A DNA stretch of 64,000 bases from Streptomyces sp. NBC_01214 (GCF_026340975.1 NZ_JAPEOS010000001.1:558001-622000); one strand, 5' to 3'; counted from the first letter of the stretch, positions 38,696 to 47,398 are shown. Notes: a model not told the origin generated them from the sequence alone. Numbers and translations are program-made.

Positions 38696-39537
38696 CCGAC
38701 ATCGGATACCTGGCCGCCCTGCTGGGCGGCCTCCTCGCGCTGCTCAGCCCCTGCAGCGCCCTACTGCTGCCGGCCTTCTTCGCGTACTCCATCGACTCCA
38801 CCTCGCGGCTCCTGGCGCGTACCGGGATCTTCTACGCGGGCCTCGCGAGCACCCTGGTACCGCTGGGGGCGGCCGGCTCGTACGCCGGGCGGTTCTTCCA
38901 CGGCAACCGCGACCAGCTCGTCCTCGCCGGCGGCTGGCTGATCATCGCGCTCGGCCTCGCGCAGATCCTGGGCCTCGGCTTCGCCCCGAAGCGGATCTCG
39001 GAGCTGTCGGGCCGGATCCGGCCGACCACCGCCCTGTCGGTGTACGCGCTCGGCGCGGTCTACGGGCTGGCCGGCTTCTGCGCCGGCCCGATCCTGGGCA
39101 GCGTCCTGACGGTCGCGGCGGTCAGCGGCAGCCCCGTCTACGGCGGCCTGCTGCTCGCGGTCTACGCCCTGGGGATGGCCGTACCGCTGTTCGTACTGGC
39201 GCTGCTGTGGGAGCGGTTCGACCTGGGCGGGCGGCGCTGGCTGCGCGGGCGGGCCCTGCGCGTCGGCCGCTTCGAGCTGCACACCACCTCGCTGCTGTCC
39301 GGGCTGTTCTTCATCACCCTGGGCGTGCTGTTCCTCGTCTACGACGGGGCGAGCGCGCTGCCGGGGCTGCTGGACGTGGACGACTCGTTCGCCGTGGAGC
39401 AGCGGGTCCGCTCGCTGGCCGACGCGGTTCCGGACGGGGCGCTGCTCGGGCTGATCGCCGCCGGGGCGGCGGCCGTCGGCGTGGTGCAGTGGCGCCGCAG
39501 GGAGCGGGCGGCGGCGGCCGAGACCGAAGGGGAGTAA
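38692..39537 (+). CDS. CcdA/DsbD-like cytochrome c biogenesis transmembrane protein
   Basis: 281 residues from GTG 38692. Six to seven membrane segments; the two redox Cys of the family are in LLSPCSALLLPAFF and in GFCAGPILGSVL. It passes electrons from cytoplasmic thioredoxin across the membrane to extracytoplasmic thiol proteins, here most likely the DsbA-like partner in the same operon. The last segment and a Glu/Ala-rich cytoplasmic tail follow a loop of about 50 residues. Confidence 0.9.
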   Translation: MTDIGYLAALLGGLLALLSPCSALLLPAFFAYSIDSTSRLLARTGIFYAGLASTLVPLGAAGSYAGRFFHGNRDQLVLAGGWLIIALGLAQILGLGFAPKRISELSGRIRPTTALSVYALGAVYGLAGFCAGPILGSVLTVAAVSGSPVYGGLLLAVYALGMAVPLFVLALLWERFDLGGRRWLRGRALRVGRFELHTTSLLSGLFFITLGVLFLVYDGASALPGLLDVDDSFAVEQRVRSLADAVPDGALLGLIAAGAAAVGVVQWRRRERAAAAETEGE

Positions 39538-39541
39538 CCAC

Positions 39542-39572
39542 AGAAGGCCCCGTCCGATGGACGGGGCCTTCT
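39542..39572. terminator. Hairpin shared by ccdA-like gene and tRNA-Phe
   Basis: AGAAGGCCCCGTCC (39542-39555) with mirror at 39559-39572. It lies 4 bp after the plus-strand stop and 4 bp beyond the minus-strand tRNA-Phe end. Confidence 0.9.
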
Positions 39573-39575
39573 TGA

Positions 39576-39652
39576 TGGTGGCTGGGGCCGGGGTCGAACC
39601 GGCGACCTATCGCTTTTCAGGCGATCGCTCGTACCAACTGAGCTACCCAGCC
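39576..39652 (-). tRNA. tRNA-Phe (GAA)
   Basis: 77 nt with encoded CCA. Acceptor GGCTGGG/CCCAGCC, anticodon loop CTGAAAA (GAA). Last in the minus-strand cluster Glu-Asp-Phe. Confidence 0.96.
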
Positions 39653-39674
39653 ACGAAACCGTTTCCGGCTTCAG

Positions 39675-39748
39675 CGATCCTGACGGGACTTGAACCCGCG
39701 ACCTCCACCTTGACAGGGTGGCGAGCTAACCAACTGCTCCACAGGACC
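39675..39748 (-). tRNA. tRNA-Asp (GTC), copy 2
   Basis: 74 nt, acceptor GGTCCTG/CAGGATC, anticodon GTC. Identical to copy 1 outside the acceptor ends. Confidence 0.96.
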
Positions 39749-39787
39749 TTGCAGTGTGCGAGAACAAGTCTTGCACACAGTAATGCG

Positions 39788-39860
39788 TACCCCCAACGGG
39801 ATTCGAACCCGTGCTACCGCCTTGAAAGGGCGGCGTCCTGGGCCACTAGACGATGAGGGC
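39788..39860 (-). tRNA. tRNA-Glu (TTC)
   Basis: 73 nt, acceptor GCCCTCA/TGGGGGT with two G.U pairs, anticodon loop CTTTCAA (UUC). First gene of the Glu-Asp-Phe cluster. Confidence 0.95.
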
Positions 39861-39963
39861 TAAAGGCCCGCCGGGCACTTCTCAGCGCGTCGGGGACGTG
39901 AGAAGCATATGGGATCCGGGGAGCTATCGCCAAAACGGTTTCCCCCGGAGCGACAATGGCCGG

Positions 39964-40314
39964 GTGCTGGAGATGACGCGCGAGGAGTTCGAAGAGCTCG
40001 TCGCAGAGGCCCTGGACCGGATCCCGCCGGAGCTGACGCGGCTGATGGACAACGTGGCGGTGTTCGTCGAGGACGAGCCGCCCGCCGACGACCCCGAGCT
40101 GCTCGGTCTGTACGAGGGGACTCCGCTGACGGACCGCGGCGAGTGGTACGCCGGGGTGCTGCCGGACCGGATCACGATCTACCGCAATCCCACGTTGCGC
40201 ATGTGCGAGGACCGGGAGAGCGTGGTCGCGGAGACGGAGGTCACCGTGGTGCACGAGATCGCCCACCACTTCGGGATCGACGACGAGCGGCTGCACGCGC
40301 TGGGGTACGGGTGA
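39964..40314 (+). CDS. Minimal zinc metallopeptidase (PF06262-type)
   Basis: 116 residues from GTG 39964. GACAAT ends 6 bp before it and there is no ribosome site, so the message is probably leaderless. The zincin motif is H97-E98-I-A-H101-H-F-G-I-D106, the extended HExxHxxGxxD form. The family of about 120 residues has little beyond the catalytic fold; substrates are unknown. The stop overlaps the first fluoride-channel gene. Confidence 0.88.
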   Translation: MLEMTREEFEELVAEALDRIPPELTRLMDNVAVFVEDEPPADDPELLGLYEGTPLTDRGEWYAGVLPDRITIYRNPTLRMCEDRESVVAETEVTVVHEIAHHFGIDDERLHALGYG

Positions 40315-40895
40315 CCTCGCCGACCCCGGCCCCGGTTCCGGGTGACGGGGCGGAGCGGGCGGCGCAGGCGGCGGAGGCGATCGATCCGGACGTCGACCTG
40401 CACGTACCCGCACAGCGCGCCGAGCCGCAGGGCCGGGTGCTCGCGGCGGTGGCGGCGGGCGGCGCGGTCGGGGGCGCGGCGCGGTACGGGATCTCCCTGC
40501 TGTGGCCGGCCGGGCCCGGGGCCTTCCCGTGGGCGACCCTGTGGATCAACACCTCCGGCAGCGCGCTGATCGGCGTGCTCATGGTGCTGATCAGCGAGGC
40601 CGGCCGGACGGCCCCGCATCCGCTGTTGCGGCCCTTCGTCGGGGTCGGCGTGCTCGGCGGCTTCACCACCTTCTCCACCTACGCGGTGGACTTCTCGAGG
40701 CTCCTGGACGAGGGGGAAACGGGGACCGCCCTGGCCTACGGCGGGCTCACGGTGGTGGCGGCGCTCGGCGCGGTGTGGACGGCGGCCACGGCGACCCGGC
40801 TCGTGGTCGGCGGTCGCGGGCCAGGACGCGGGACCGGACACGGGACCGGACGCGGGCCCGGACGCGGGCCCGGACGCGGGCGCGTTCCGCGGTGA
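40311..40895 (+). CDS. crcB: Fluoride channel subunit FluC/CrcB, first copy
   Basis: 194 residues from GTG 40311 (GTGA overlap upstream). A non-membrane head of about 45 residues precedes four membrane helices with [17 protein letters not shown] and the pore motif [12 protein letters not shown]. The C-terminal tail (about 168-194) is Gly/Arg/Pro, encoded by imperfect 12-bp repeats. FluC channels are antiparallel dimers; two adjacent genes usually make a heterodimer. Fluoride export protects enolase and pyrophosphatase. Confidence 0.93.
   Translation: MTSPTPAPVPGDGAERAAQAAEAIDPDVDLHVPAQRAEPQGRVLAAVAAGGAVGGAARYGISLLWPAGPGAFPWATLWINTSGSALIGVLMVLISEAGRTAPHPLLRPFVGVGVLGGFTTFSTYAVDFSRLLDEGETGTALAYGGLTVVAALGAVWTAATATRLVVGGRGPGRGTGHGTGRGPGRGPGRGRVPR
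40811..40886 (+). repeat. 12-bp imperfect tandem repeats at the 3' end of first crcB
   Basis: Units of the form GGACGCGGGCCC are repeated about six times with small changes, giving the GRGPGRG tail. This points to slippage or unequal recombination in a non-membrane tail. Confidence 0.7.
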
Positions 40896-41266
40896 ACTGG
40901 CTGCTCGTGGTGGTGGGCGCGGCCGTCGGCGCGCCGCTGCGCTACCTGCTGGACCGTGCGGTGCAGGCGCGGCACGACTCCCTCTTCCCCTGGGGGACCT
41001 TCGTGGTCAACGCGGTCGCCTGCCTGGTGCTCGGGGCGCTGGCCGGGGCGGCGTTGGCGGGGGCCGCCTCCTCGCGGCTGCAGTTGCTGCTCGGGACCGG
41101 GTTGTGCGGGGCGCTCAGCACGTATTCGACCTTCTCGTACGAGACGCTGCGGCTGGCCGAGCGCGGTCGGGGGTTCCTGGCCGCGGCGAACGTGGGGATG
41201 TCGGTGCTGGTCGGGCTCGGCGCGGTGCACCTCGGGTCGCAGGTGGCGCGGCAGCTCTTCGGCTGA
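40892..41266 (+). CDS. crcB: Fluoride channel subunit FluC/CrcB, second copy
   Basis: 124 residues from GTG 40892, overlapping the first copy's stop. Four membrane helices with [21 protein letters not shown]. The pore motif reads [13 protein letters not shown] instead of GGxTTFSTF, so the first Gly-Thr-Thr is altered while STF is kept, as in asymmetric pairs. It probably forms a heterodimer with the preceding subunit. Confidence 0.92.
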   Translation: MNWLLVVVGAAVGAPLRYLLDRAVQARHDSLFPWGTFVVNAVACLVLGALAGAALAGAASSRLQLLLGTGLCGALSTYSTFSYETLRLAERGRGFLAAANVGMSVLVGLGAVHLGSQVARQLFG

Positions 41267-41390
41267 GGGGTTCGGCCCGGGCTCCGGCCCGGGTGTTCGT
41301 CGGAGGGCGTGTCCCTTACGGGTCAAAGGGAGTTGGGCACATTGACCCGCTCATGCGGAATGTTCACCCTCAGGCTCCGGAGGTGCCCCC

Positions 41391-41936
41391 GTGCGCCAGT
41401 TGTCCGCTTCCCTCCGACTGGCCGTCACCGCGCTCGCGGTCGCGGCAACGGCCGGCTGCATGAGTGTCGGTGAGGACGCGGCGAAGCCCGGGCCCTCCGC
41501 TCCGGGGGACCGCCGCAGCGGCGCCGAGGCGGGCGCGGGGACCGCCGCCGGACGGGGCTCCGGGGTCCGCGGCAATGGGCACGGCGCGAAGGACGGTACG
41601 GGGAGCCAGGACGGCAAGCACAAGGAGGACGGCAAGGCCTCCGGTGCGACCGGGGCCTCGCCGAGCCCGGGCGCGCCGACCGGTCGGCCGGGGGTGCCCG
41701 CGCCGTCAGTGGGACCGGGCGGCGGCGCGGGCGGGCAGGGCCCGCAGCAACCCACCACGGGCGGGTCGGGCGGGTCGGGCGGTGGATCCGGTGGCTCGGG
41801 CGGTTCGGCCGGCGGGCAGCAGTCGGCGAGCCCGACCCCGGTGCCCCCGGCCACGACTCCCCCTGTGACGGAACCCACGTCGCCGCCGCCGAGTCCGCAG
41901 CCGGAGCCGACCACCCCGCCGGTCCCCGAGCTCTAG
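41391..41936 (+). CDS. Low-complexity lipoprotein
   Basis: 181 residues from GTG 41391. Signal peptide with lipobox ATAGC (Cys at about 23), then Gly/Ser/Pro/Thr-rich sequence without a recognisable domain; the end is Pro/Thr-rich (TTPPVPEL). It is probably an exposed, flexible envelope lipoprotein. No partner gene is evident. Confidence 0.65.
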   Translation: MRQLSASLRLAVTALAVAATAGCMSVGEDAAKPGPSAPGDRRSGAEAGAGTAAGRGSGVRGNGHGAKDGTGSQDGKHKEDGKASGATGASPSPGAPTGRPGVPAPSVGPGGGAGGQGPQQPTTGGSGGSGGGSGGSGGSAGGQQSASPTPVPPATTPPVTEPTSPPPSPQPEPTTPPVPEL

Positions 41937-42214
41937 GCCCGGCGGGCGCCCGGCCGGGTCCGGCGGGGCCCGGTCCGGTACCGATGTCGGAGGCGTCTTT
42001 GCAGGTCAGGGACGTTTCTGCGGGAGCGACTTGCCAGACCCCGGGGAGGGTGCGTATGGTTATAGATCGTTTGATCCCATTGCCCGGCGCCGAATCCGAA
42101 GAGCGCCGTGTGGCGCGTACTCTCCCTAGCCGTGGCTGACCGCATTGAGGCGGTCGATTTGCGATTCACGGAGTTTGGGCGCGTGCCGAGACTCCGGAAG
42201 GTTTCGCATTTCGC
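41937..42214 (+). promoter_or_regulatory. Upstream region of the DEAD-box helicase gene
   Basis: 278 bp without a gene. TTATAG near 42060 could be a -10 box, giving a leader of about 150 nt, and GGAAGG near 42196 is the likely ribosome site. Long leaders are common for cold-inducible helicases. Confidence 0.4.
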
Positions 42215-44584
42215 ATGTCCATTTCCAGCTCTGACCGTTCCGTCATGCCCGAGAACGACTCCAACGAGATGATCGACGCCGAGGCCCTCGTGGTCACCGA
42301 GGCGATCGAGGCCGCTGAGGCCAACGAGATCATCGAGGCTCTTGAGGCCGACGTGAACACCGACGGGTCCTTCGAGGACTCGACCACCGACTTCGACGAC
42401 GACACCGACGCGGACGCTGACGCTGACGCGGAGCCCTCGATCACCTTCGGCGACCTCGGTCTCCCCGAGGGCGTCGTGCGCAAGCTCGCGCAGAACGGCG
42501 TCACCTCCCCCTTCCCGATCCAGGCCGCGACCATCCCGGACGCCCTGGCCGGCAAGGACATCCTCGGCCGTGGCCGCACCGGCTCCGGCAAGACCCTCTC
42601 CTTCGGTCTGCCGACCCTGGCGCAGCTCGCCGGCGGTTTCACCGAGAAGAAGAAGCCCCGCGCCATCATCCTCACGCCGACGCGTGAGCTCGCGATGCAG
42701 GTCGCGGACGCCCTCCAGCCGTACGGCGACGTGCTCGGCCTGAAGATGAAGGTCGTCTGCGGCGGTACCTCCATGAGCAACCAGATCTACGCCCTGGAGC
42801 GCGGTGTCGACGTCCTCGTCGCCACCCCGGGCCGTCTGCGCGACATCATCAACCGCGGCGCCTGCTCCCTGGAGAACGTCCAGGTCGCGGTCCTCGACGA
42901 GGCCGACCAGATGGCCGACCTGGGCTTCCTGCCCGAGGTCACCGAGCTGCTCGACCAGATCCCCGGCGGCGGCCAGCGCATGCTCTTCTCCGCCACCATG
43001 GAGAACGAGATCGGCACCCTGGTCAAGCGCTACCTGTCCAACCCCGTCACGCACGAGGTCGACAGCGCGCAGGGCAACGTCACGACCATGACGCACCACG
43101 TCCTCGTCGTGAAGCCGAAGGACAAGGCGCCGGTCACGGCCGCCATCGCCGCCCGCAAGGGCCGCACCATCATCTTCGTCCGCACCCAGCTGGGCGCCGA
43201 CCGCATCGCCGAGCAGCTCGTCGAGGCCGGCGTGAAGGCCGACGCGCTGCACGGCGGCATGACGCAGGGTGCCCGTACCCGCGTCCTCGCCGACTTCAAG
43301 GACGGCTACGTCAACGCGCTCGTCGCCACCGACGTCGCCGCCCGCGGTATCCACGTCGACGGCATCGACCTGGTCCTGAACGTGGACCCGGCCGGCGACC
43401 ACAAGGACTACCTGCACCGCTCGGGCCGTACCGCCCGCGCCGGCAAGTCCGGTGTCGTGGTCTCCCTCGCGCTGCCGCACCAGCGTCGCCAGATCTTCCG
43501 CCTGATGGAGGACGCGGGCGTCGACGCCTCGCGTCACATCGTCCAGGGCGCCGGCGCCTTCGAGCCGGAGGTCGCCGAGATCACCGGTGCCCGTTCGCTG
43601 ACCGAGGTCCAGGCCGACTCCGCGAACAACGCCGCCAAGCAGGCCGAGCGTGAGGTCGCCGAGCTGACCAAGCAGCTCGAGCGCCTGTCGCGGCGTGCCG
43701 TGGAGCTGCGCGAGGAGGCCGATCGCCTCGTCGCCCGCTCCGCCCGTGAGCGCGGCGAGGACCCGGAGGCCGCTGTCGCCGAGGTGGCCGAGGCCGCCGA
43801 GGCCGAGGTCGCGGCTGCTGCCGCCGCCGCTGCCGCCGAGATCGCGGCGCAGGAGCGCCGCGAGGAGCACCGCGCCCAGCGCGACGACCGTGGCAACTTC
43901 GAGCGTCGCGACAACCGTGGCGGCGACCGTGGCGGCGACCGTGGTGGCTTCCGCCGCGACGACCGCGGTGACCGCGGTGGCCGTCCGTCGGGTGGCTTCA
44001 ACCGTGATGACCGTGGTGGCGACCGTGGTGGTTTCCGCCGCGACGACCGTCCGTCGGGTGGCTTCCGCTCCGGTGGCGACCGTCCGTCCGGTGGTGGTTT
44101 CCGTCGTGACGACCGTCCGTCGGGTGGCTTCAACCGTGATGACCGTGGTGGCGACCGTGGTGGTTTCCGCCGCGACGACCGTCCGTCGGGTGGCTTCCGC
44201 TCCGGTGGCGACCGTCCGTCCGGTGGTGGCTTCCGTCGTGACGACCGTCCGTCGGGTGGCTTCAACCGTGATGACCGTGGTGGCGACCGTGGTGGCTTCC
44301 GCCGCGACGACCGTCCCTCCGGCGGCTTCAACCGTGACGACCGCTCCTCGGGCGGCTTCAACCGCGACGACCGCTCTTCCGGTGGCTTCCGCTCCGGTGG
44401 CGGCGACCGCCCGTTCAACCGCGACCGTCGTGACGACCGTCCGGCCGGCGGCTTCCGCTCCGGCGGCGGCGACCGCCCGTACGGCCGCCGTGACGACCAC
44501 CGTCCGTCCGGTTCCGGTTCCGGTTCCACCGGCGGCTTCGGCGGCCGCCGCGACGACAAGCCGCGCTGGAAGCGCAACGGCTGA
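42215..44584 (+). CDS. DEAD-box RNA helicase with RDDR/GGF repeat tail
   Basis: 789 residues. An acidic N-terminal head (about 1-75), a Q-motif with F100/Q103, motif I RGRTGSGKT (119-127), DEAD 228-231, SAT, and HRSGRTARAG. A helical coiled-coil-like segment (about 465-555) is followed by a tail of over 200 residues built from GGFNRDDR, GGDRGGFRRDDRPSGGF and similar units. Such RGG-like tails bind RNA and promote condensates. It probably unwinds structured mRNA or assists ribosome assembly, perhaps in the cold. The length is well above the usual 450-500 because of head and tail. Confidence 0.93.
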   Translation: MSISSSDRSVMPENDSNEMIDAEALVVTEAIEAAEANEIIEALEADVNTDGSFEDSTTDFDDDTDADADADAEPSITFGDLGLPEGVVRKLAQNGVTSPFPIQAATIPDALAGKDILGRGRTGSGKTLSFGLPTLAQLAGGFTEKKKPRAIILTPTRELAMQVADALQPYGDVLGLKMKVVCGGTSMSNQIYALERGVDVLVATPGRLRDIINRGACSLENVQVAVLDEADQMADLGFLPEVTELLDQIPGGGQRMLFSATMENEIGTLVKRYLSNPVTHEVDSAQGNVTTMTHHVLVVKPKDKAPVTAAIAARKGRTIIFVRTQLGADRIAEQLVEAGVKADALHGGMTQGARTRVLADFKDGYVNALVATDVAARGIHVDGIDLVLNVDPAGDHKDYLHRSGRTARAGKSGVVVSLALPHQRRQIFRLMEDAGVDASRHIVQGAGAFEPEVAEITGARSLTEVQADSANNAAKQAEREVAELTKQLERLSRRAVELREEADRLVARSARERGEDPEAAVAEVAEAAEAEVAAAAAAAAAEIAAQERREEHRAQRDDRGNFERRDNRGGDRGGDRGGFRRDDRGDRGGRPSGGFNRDDRGGDRGGFRRDDRPSGGFRSGGDRPSGGGFRRDDRPSGGFNRDDRGGDRGGFRRDDRPSGGFRSGGDRPSGGGFRRDDRPSGGFNRDDRGGDRGGFRRDDRPSGGFNRDDRSSGGFNRDDRSSGGFRSGGGDRPFNRDRRDDRPAGGFRSGGGDRPYGRRDDHRPSGSGSGSTGGFGGRRDDKPRWKRNG
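43982..44330 (+). repeat. 132-bp tandem repeat in the helicase tail
   Basis: Units start at 43982, 44114 and 44246 (exactly 132 bp, 44 codons apart) and are almost identical at DNA level; the third is partial. They encode the SGGFNRDDR...RSGGDRPSGG module. Confidence 0.9.
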
Positions 44585-44607
44585 TCGCAGTTGAGCTGAA
44601 CCCCTGA

Positions 44608-44649
44608 GAAAGGGCCCGTACGACGCCTAGGTGTCGTACGGGCCCTTTC
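44608..44649 (+). terminator. Terminator after the helicase gene
   Basis: GAAAGGGCCCGTACGAC (44608-44624), 8-nt loop, perfect mirror (44633-44649). Confidence 0.9.
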
Positions 44650-44778
44650 CTCGCTCCAGGGAACTGATGGTGCGTAACGCCCCTCCGGGGGCCGGCCCGA
44701 GCCCCTACCGAGCCCCACCGCACCGGCGGCGACAGGCCGGCCGGCGGATACCCGATCGGCTGACCGGCGCGGTCCGGC

Positions 44779-44784
44779 TATGCT
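44779..44784 (+). promoter_or_regulatory. -10 box of tRNA-Lys
   Basis: TATGCT lies 18 bp before the mature tRNA start, giving a short 5' leader. No strong -35 is visible. Confidence 0.5.
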
Positions 44785-44802
44785 CTGGGGTGAGCACCTG
44801 GA

Positions 44803-44875
44803 GGGCCATTAGCTCAATTGGCAGAGCAGCGGACTTTTAATCCGTTGGTTGTCGGTTCGAGTCCGACATGGCCTA
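44803..44875 (+). tRNA. tRNA-Lys (TTT)
   Basis: 73 nt, acceptor GGGCCAT/ATGGCCT, anticodon loop CTTTTAA (UUU), T-loop TTCGAGT; CCA not encoded. Confidence 0.96.
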
Positions 44876-44914
44876 CCGCTCGCAGGCAGCGGGGTTGACC
44901 CGCCTGACCTGCTT

Positions 44915-44954
44915 CTCAGCGCCTCACCCGGCTTCGGCCGGGTGGGGCGCTGAG
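44915..44954 (+). terminator. Hairpin after tRNA-Lys
   Basis: CTCAGCGCCTCACCCGGC, TTCG tetraloop, and an 18-nt mirror with one G.U. The rest of the gap to 45248 shows no gene. Confidence 0.85.
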
Positions 44955-45248
44955 GCATTTCCGGGCCCGGGCGTGGGCGGACGTCCCGTCTCCCGGAGCC
45001 CCGCGGTCGGAGACGGGCACTCTGACCCGGCACGCGCACGTGACCGGGGCGAAGCCGGTGGTGGCGTGCACCGTCAACCCGGCCCGCCCGACCGCCGCGG
45101 GCCCGTGCCCGCCCGTACCCGCTCGCGCCCGCTGAAGTGACGCAGCCGTTGCCTGAGTTCGGGCACGCGCTCCCCGCACTGCTCCGTCGCTTCGCCGTAC
45201 CGCTAAATCCGGTGACCCCGCAGGCCGGTGAGGGTAGCGTCGCCGACC

Positions 45249-45761
45249 ATGACGCCCGTACTCCGTACCGAACGCCTCGTCCTCGACCCGTACGTTCCCG
45301 AGGACGAGGAAGGTTTCGTCGCGCTCTTCCAGGACGCCCGGGTGTCCCGGTGGATGGGGGACGGTCCCACGTCCGAGGCCGAGGACCGGGCGCTCTTCGG
45401 GCGGGTCTTCACCAAGGTCTACGCCGAGGACCTCTTCGACGTGTGGGCCGTGCGCCGGGACGGCCGGCTGGTCGGGCACGCCGAGATCAAGCGGACCGAC
45501 GAGGTCGACGGCCACGAGATCATCTACGCCCTGGCCCCCGAGGCCTGGGGAGCGGGCCTCGGTACCGAGATCGCCGAGGCGGTCGTCGCATACGGCTTCG
45601 GCGCCCTCGGCCTGACCGAGGTGCACGCCACCGTCGCCGATGCCAATGCCGCCTCCCTGGTCCTGCTGGAGCGCATCGGCTTCGCCCACGTCCGGGACGT
45701 GCGGGAGGACGACGGGAGCACCACCCGGGTGCTGACCCGCCGCCGGGATCCCGTCGCCTGA
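45249..45761 (+). CDS. GNAT-family N-acetyltransferase (RimJ/RimL-like)
   Basis: 170 residues from ATG 45249. TAGCGT (45235-45240) suggests a leaderless or nearly leaderless start. The typical RimJ-like opening LRTERLVLDPYVPEDEEGF, the acetyl-CoA loop EAWGAGLGTEIAEAVV (R/QxxGxG form) and NAASLVLLERIGF are present. It transfers acetyl from acetyl-CoA to an amine, possibly a protein N-terminus; the substrate is unknown. Confidence 0.88.
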   Translation: MTPVLRTERLVLDPYVPEDEEGFVALFQDARVSRWMGDGPTSEAEDRALFGRVFTKVYAEDLFDVWAVRRDGRLVGHAEIKRTDEVDGHEIIYALAPEAWGAGLGTEIAEAVVAYGFGALGLTEVHATVADANAASLVLLERIGFAHVRDVREDDGSTTRVLTRRRDPVA

Positions 45762-45825
45762 CGGCCGTACGCGGTACGCGAAGGGCCCTGACGCCTCATT
45801 GGTAAAGGGCCCTCCCCGGATGGCG

Positions 45826-45831
45826 TACAGT
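45826..45831 (+). promoter_or_regulatory. -10 box of tRNA-fMet
   Basis: TACAGT lies 12 bp before the mature 5' end. Confidence 0.5.
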
Positions 45832-45843
45832 TGTGTTTACCGA

Positions 45844-45917
45844 CGCGGGGTGGAGCAGCTCGGTAGCTCGCTGGGCTCATAACCCAGAGGTCGCAGGTTC
45901 AAATCCTGTCCCCGCTA
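45844..45917 (+). tRNA. Initiator tRNA-fMet (CAT)
   Basis: 74 nt without CCA. Starts CGCGGGG with an unpaired C1 opposite T72, and has three consecutive G:C pairs in the anticodon stem (GGGCTCATAACCC), both hallmarks of initiator tRNA. Anticodon CAT. Confidence 0.97.
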
Positions 45918-45924
45918 CTCAGTA

Positions 45925-45960
45925 CGAAGGCCCGGTTCCTCTTGAGGAACCGGGCCTTCG
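45925..45960 (+). terminator. Terminator after tRNA-fMet
   Basis: A 17-bp perfect hairpin (CGAAGGCCCGGTTCCTC and mirror) with a two-base centre. Confidence 0.93.
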
Positions 45961-46108
45961 TCGTGTTCCGGCCCGCCGGGCCCCTTCTGCCGCCCCGTCA
46001 CCCGTCCGGCTGCCGTCAGGTCGCCGCACGGATCTCCTGCCGCCAGCCTTGAGGGGCGAGGAGGCGGCGGGCCCGACCCGTGCGGCGGACCGGGCGGCAG
46101 GAGAGCAC

Positions 46109-47287
46109 GTGGTGGGGCTGGGCCGGCAGGGCAACGGCGGTGGGCGCGCGGACGGGAGCAGGAGCGGTGTGACCCCTCGCGTGGTCCGGGTGCTGCCGGT
46201 CGCGCTGATCGCCCTCGGAATGGTCTTCGACGTGCTGACCCCGCCCAGCTTCACGGGGTCCCCGTTCTTCACGGCGGCCCCGCTGATCGCCGCCCCGCTG
46301 TTCACCCTCTGGGCCACCGCCCTGACCGGCTCGCTGGCCGTGTTCGCGGTGTTCGTGCTGCACCTCCTCAACGGCTCCAGCTGGAAGGTCGAGGCGCTGA
46401 CCGAGCTGGTGACCGTACTGACCGTCGCCGGGTTGGCGCTCCTGATCAACCGCATGGTGCGGCGCAGCGGCGAGCGGCTCGCCTCGGCGCGCGGGATCGC
46501 CGAGGCGGCGCAGCGGGCGGTGCTGCCGAAGCCCGCCGAGCGCATCGGGGGGTTGCACGTCTCCGCCTGGTACGAGGCCGCGCAGGCGGACGCCTTCATC
46601 GGCGGCGACCTGTACGCGGTCCAGGACACCCCGTACGGAGTGCGGCTGGCGGTCGGCGACGTACGGGGCAAGGGGCTGGGGGCGGTGGAGGCCGTCGCGG
46701 TGGTCCTCGGGGCGTTCCGGGAGGCGGCGGACACCGAGCCCACGCTGGAGGAGCTGGCGCAGCGGCTGGAGCGGGCGCTGGCCCGGGAGGGCACCCGGCG
46801 CGACAGCCTGGACGTGGTGGAGGGGTTCACGACGTGCGTGCTCGGGGAGATCCCGCCGGGCACGGGTGTGCTGAGGCTGCTCAACCGGGGCCACCCCGAG
46901 CCGCTGCTGCTGCACGCCGACGGCCAGCTGGCGGTCCTCGCCCCGGCGGAGCCGGCCCTGCCGCTCGGCATGGGGGAGCTGGGCGGCTGGCCGGACCGGG
47001 TGCAGGAGTGGGCCTTCCCGGCGGGGACCACCCTGCTCCTCTACACGGACGGGCTGACCGAGGCCCGGGACGGGGCGGGGGACTTCTACGATCCGGCGGA
47101 CCGGCTGCGCGGGCGGATCTTCCCCGGACCGCAGGCGCTGCTCAGCGCGCTCAGCAGCGATGTGCGCCGGCATACGGGCGGCGGGGCGACGGACGACATG
47201 GCGCTGCTCGCGGTGGGCCGACCGGGGGAGCGGGAGCCGGAGCGGCGGCGGACCGTGCCGGTGGTGCCCCGCGGCGACGCGATGTGA
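46109..47287 (+). CDS. Membrane-bound PP2C/SpoIIE-type serine phosphatase
   Basis: 392 residues from GTG 46109 (AGGAG just upstream). GTG 46169 with its own AGGAG is an alternative; the frame continues back over the tRNA and terminator, which is not coding. Three hydrophobic segments (about 25-110) precede a SpoIIE domain: GGDLYAVQDTPYGVRLAVGDVRGKGLGAVE, FTTCVLGEI, LLLYTDGLTEARD and the distal TDDMALLAVG. Metal-binding Asp residues of the PP2C fold are present. Streptomyces carry many such phosphatases acting on anti-sigma-factor antagonists; the target is unknown. Confidence 0.9.
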   Translation: MVGLGRQGNGGGRADGSRSGVTPRVVRVLPVALIALGMVFDVLTPPSFTGSPFFTAAPLIAAPLFTLWATALTGSLAVFAVFVLHLLNGSSWKVEALTELVTVLTVAGLALLINRMVRRSGERLASARGIAEAAQRAVLPKPAERIGGLHVSAWYEAAQADAFIGGDLYAVQDTPYGVRLAVGDVRGKGLGAVEAVAVVLGAFREAADTEPTLEELAQRLERALAREGTRRDSLDVVEGFTTCVLGEIPPGTGVLRLLNRGHPEPLLLHADGQLAVLAPAEPALPLGMGELGGWPDRVQEWAFPAGTTLLLYTDGLTEARDGAGDFYDPADRLRGRIFPGPQALLSALSSDVRRHTGGGATDDMALLAVGRPGEREPERRRTVPVVPRGDAM

Positions 47288-47378
47288 CGGTGGGTAGTCG
47301 AGGGGGTGCTCTCCGCAAGGGGATTGGCGGACCGTCATTTTCGGCCTGTGGCTGAAGAGGTGGGGGAGGTCTTTGGTT

Positions 47379-47398
47379 ATCACCTCAATTGAGGTGAT
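47379..47398. promoter_or_regulatory. 20-bp perfect palindrome upstream of the M23 peptidase gene
   Basis: ATCACCTCAATTGAGGTGAT is fully symmetric. It lies 92 bp after the phosphatase stop and 190 bp before the peptidase start, in a 301-bp gap with no other gene. It could be an operator. As RNA it is an 8-bp stem with AATT loop followed by TTT, so a weak terminator is the alternative. Confidence 0.65.

Noticed and set aside
40811..40886. CRISPR-like short regular repeats
   Set aside because: Units are contiguous 12-mers without spacers inside a coding frame. No CRISPR array or cas gene was seen in the window.
43982..44330. Mobile element as the cause of the 132-bp repeats
   Set aside because: Units are in frame, multiples of three, without terminal inverted repeats or a transposase; internal duplication explains them.
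45833..46108. 5' extension of the SpoIIE-type phosphatase to 45833
   Set aside because: It would translate through tRNA-fMet and its terminator; a GTG with AGGAG lies at 46109.
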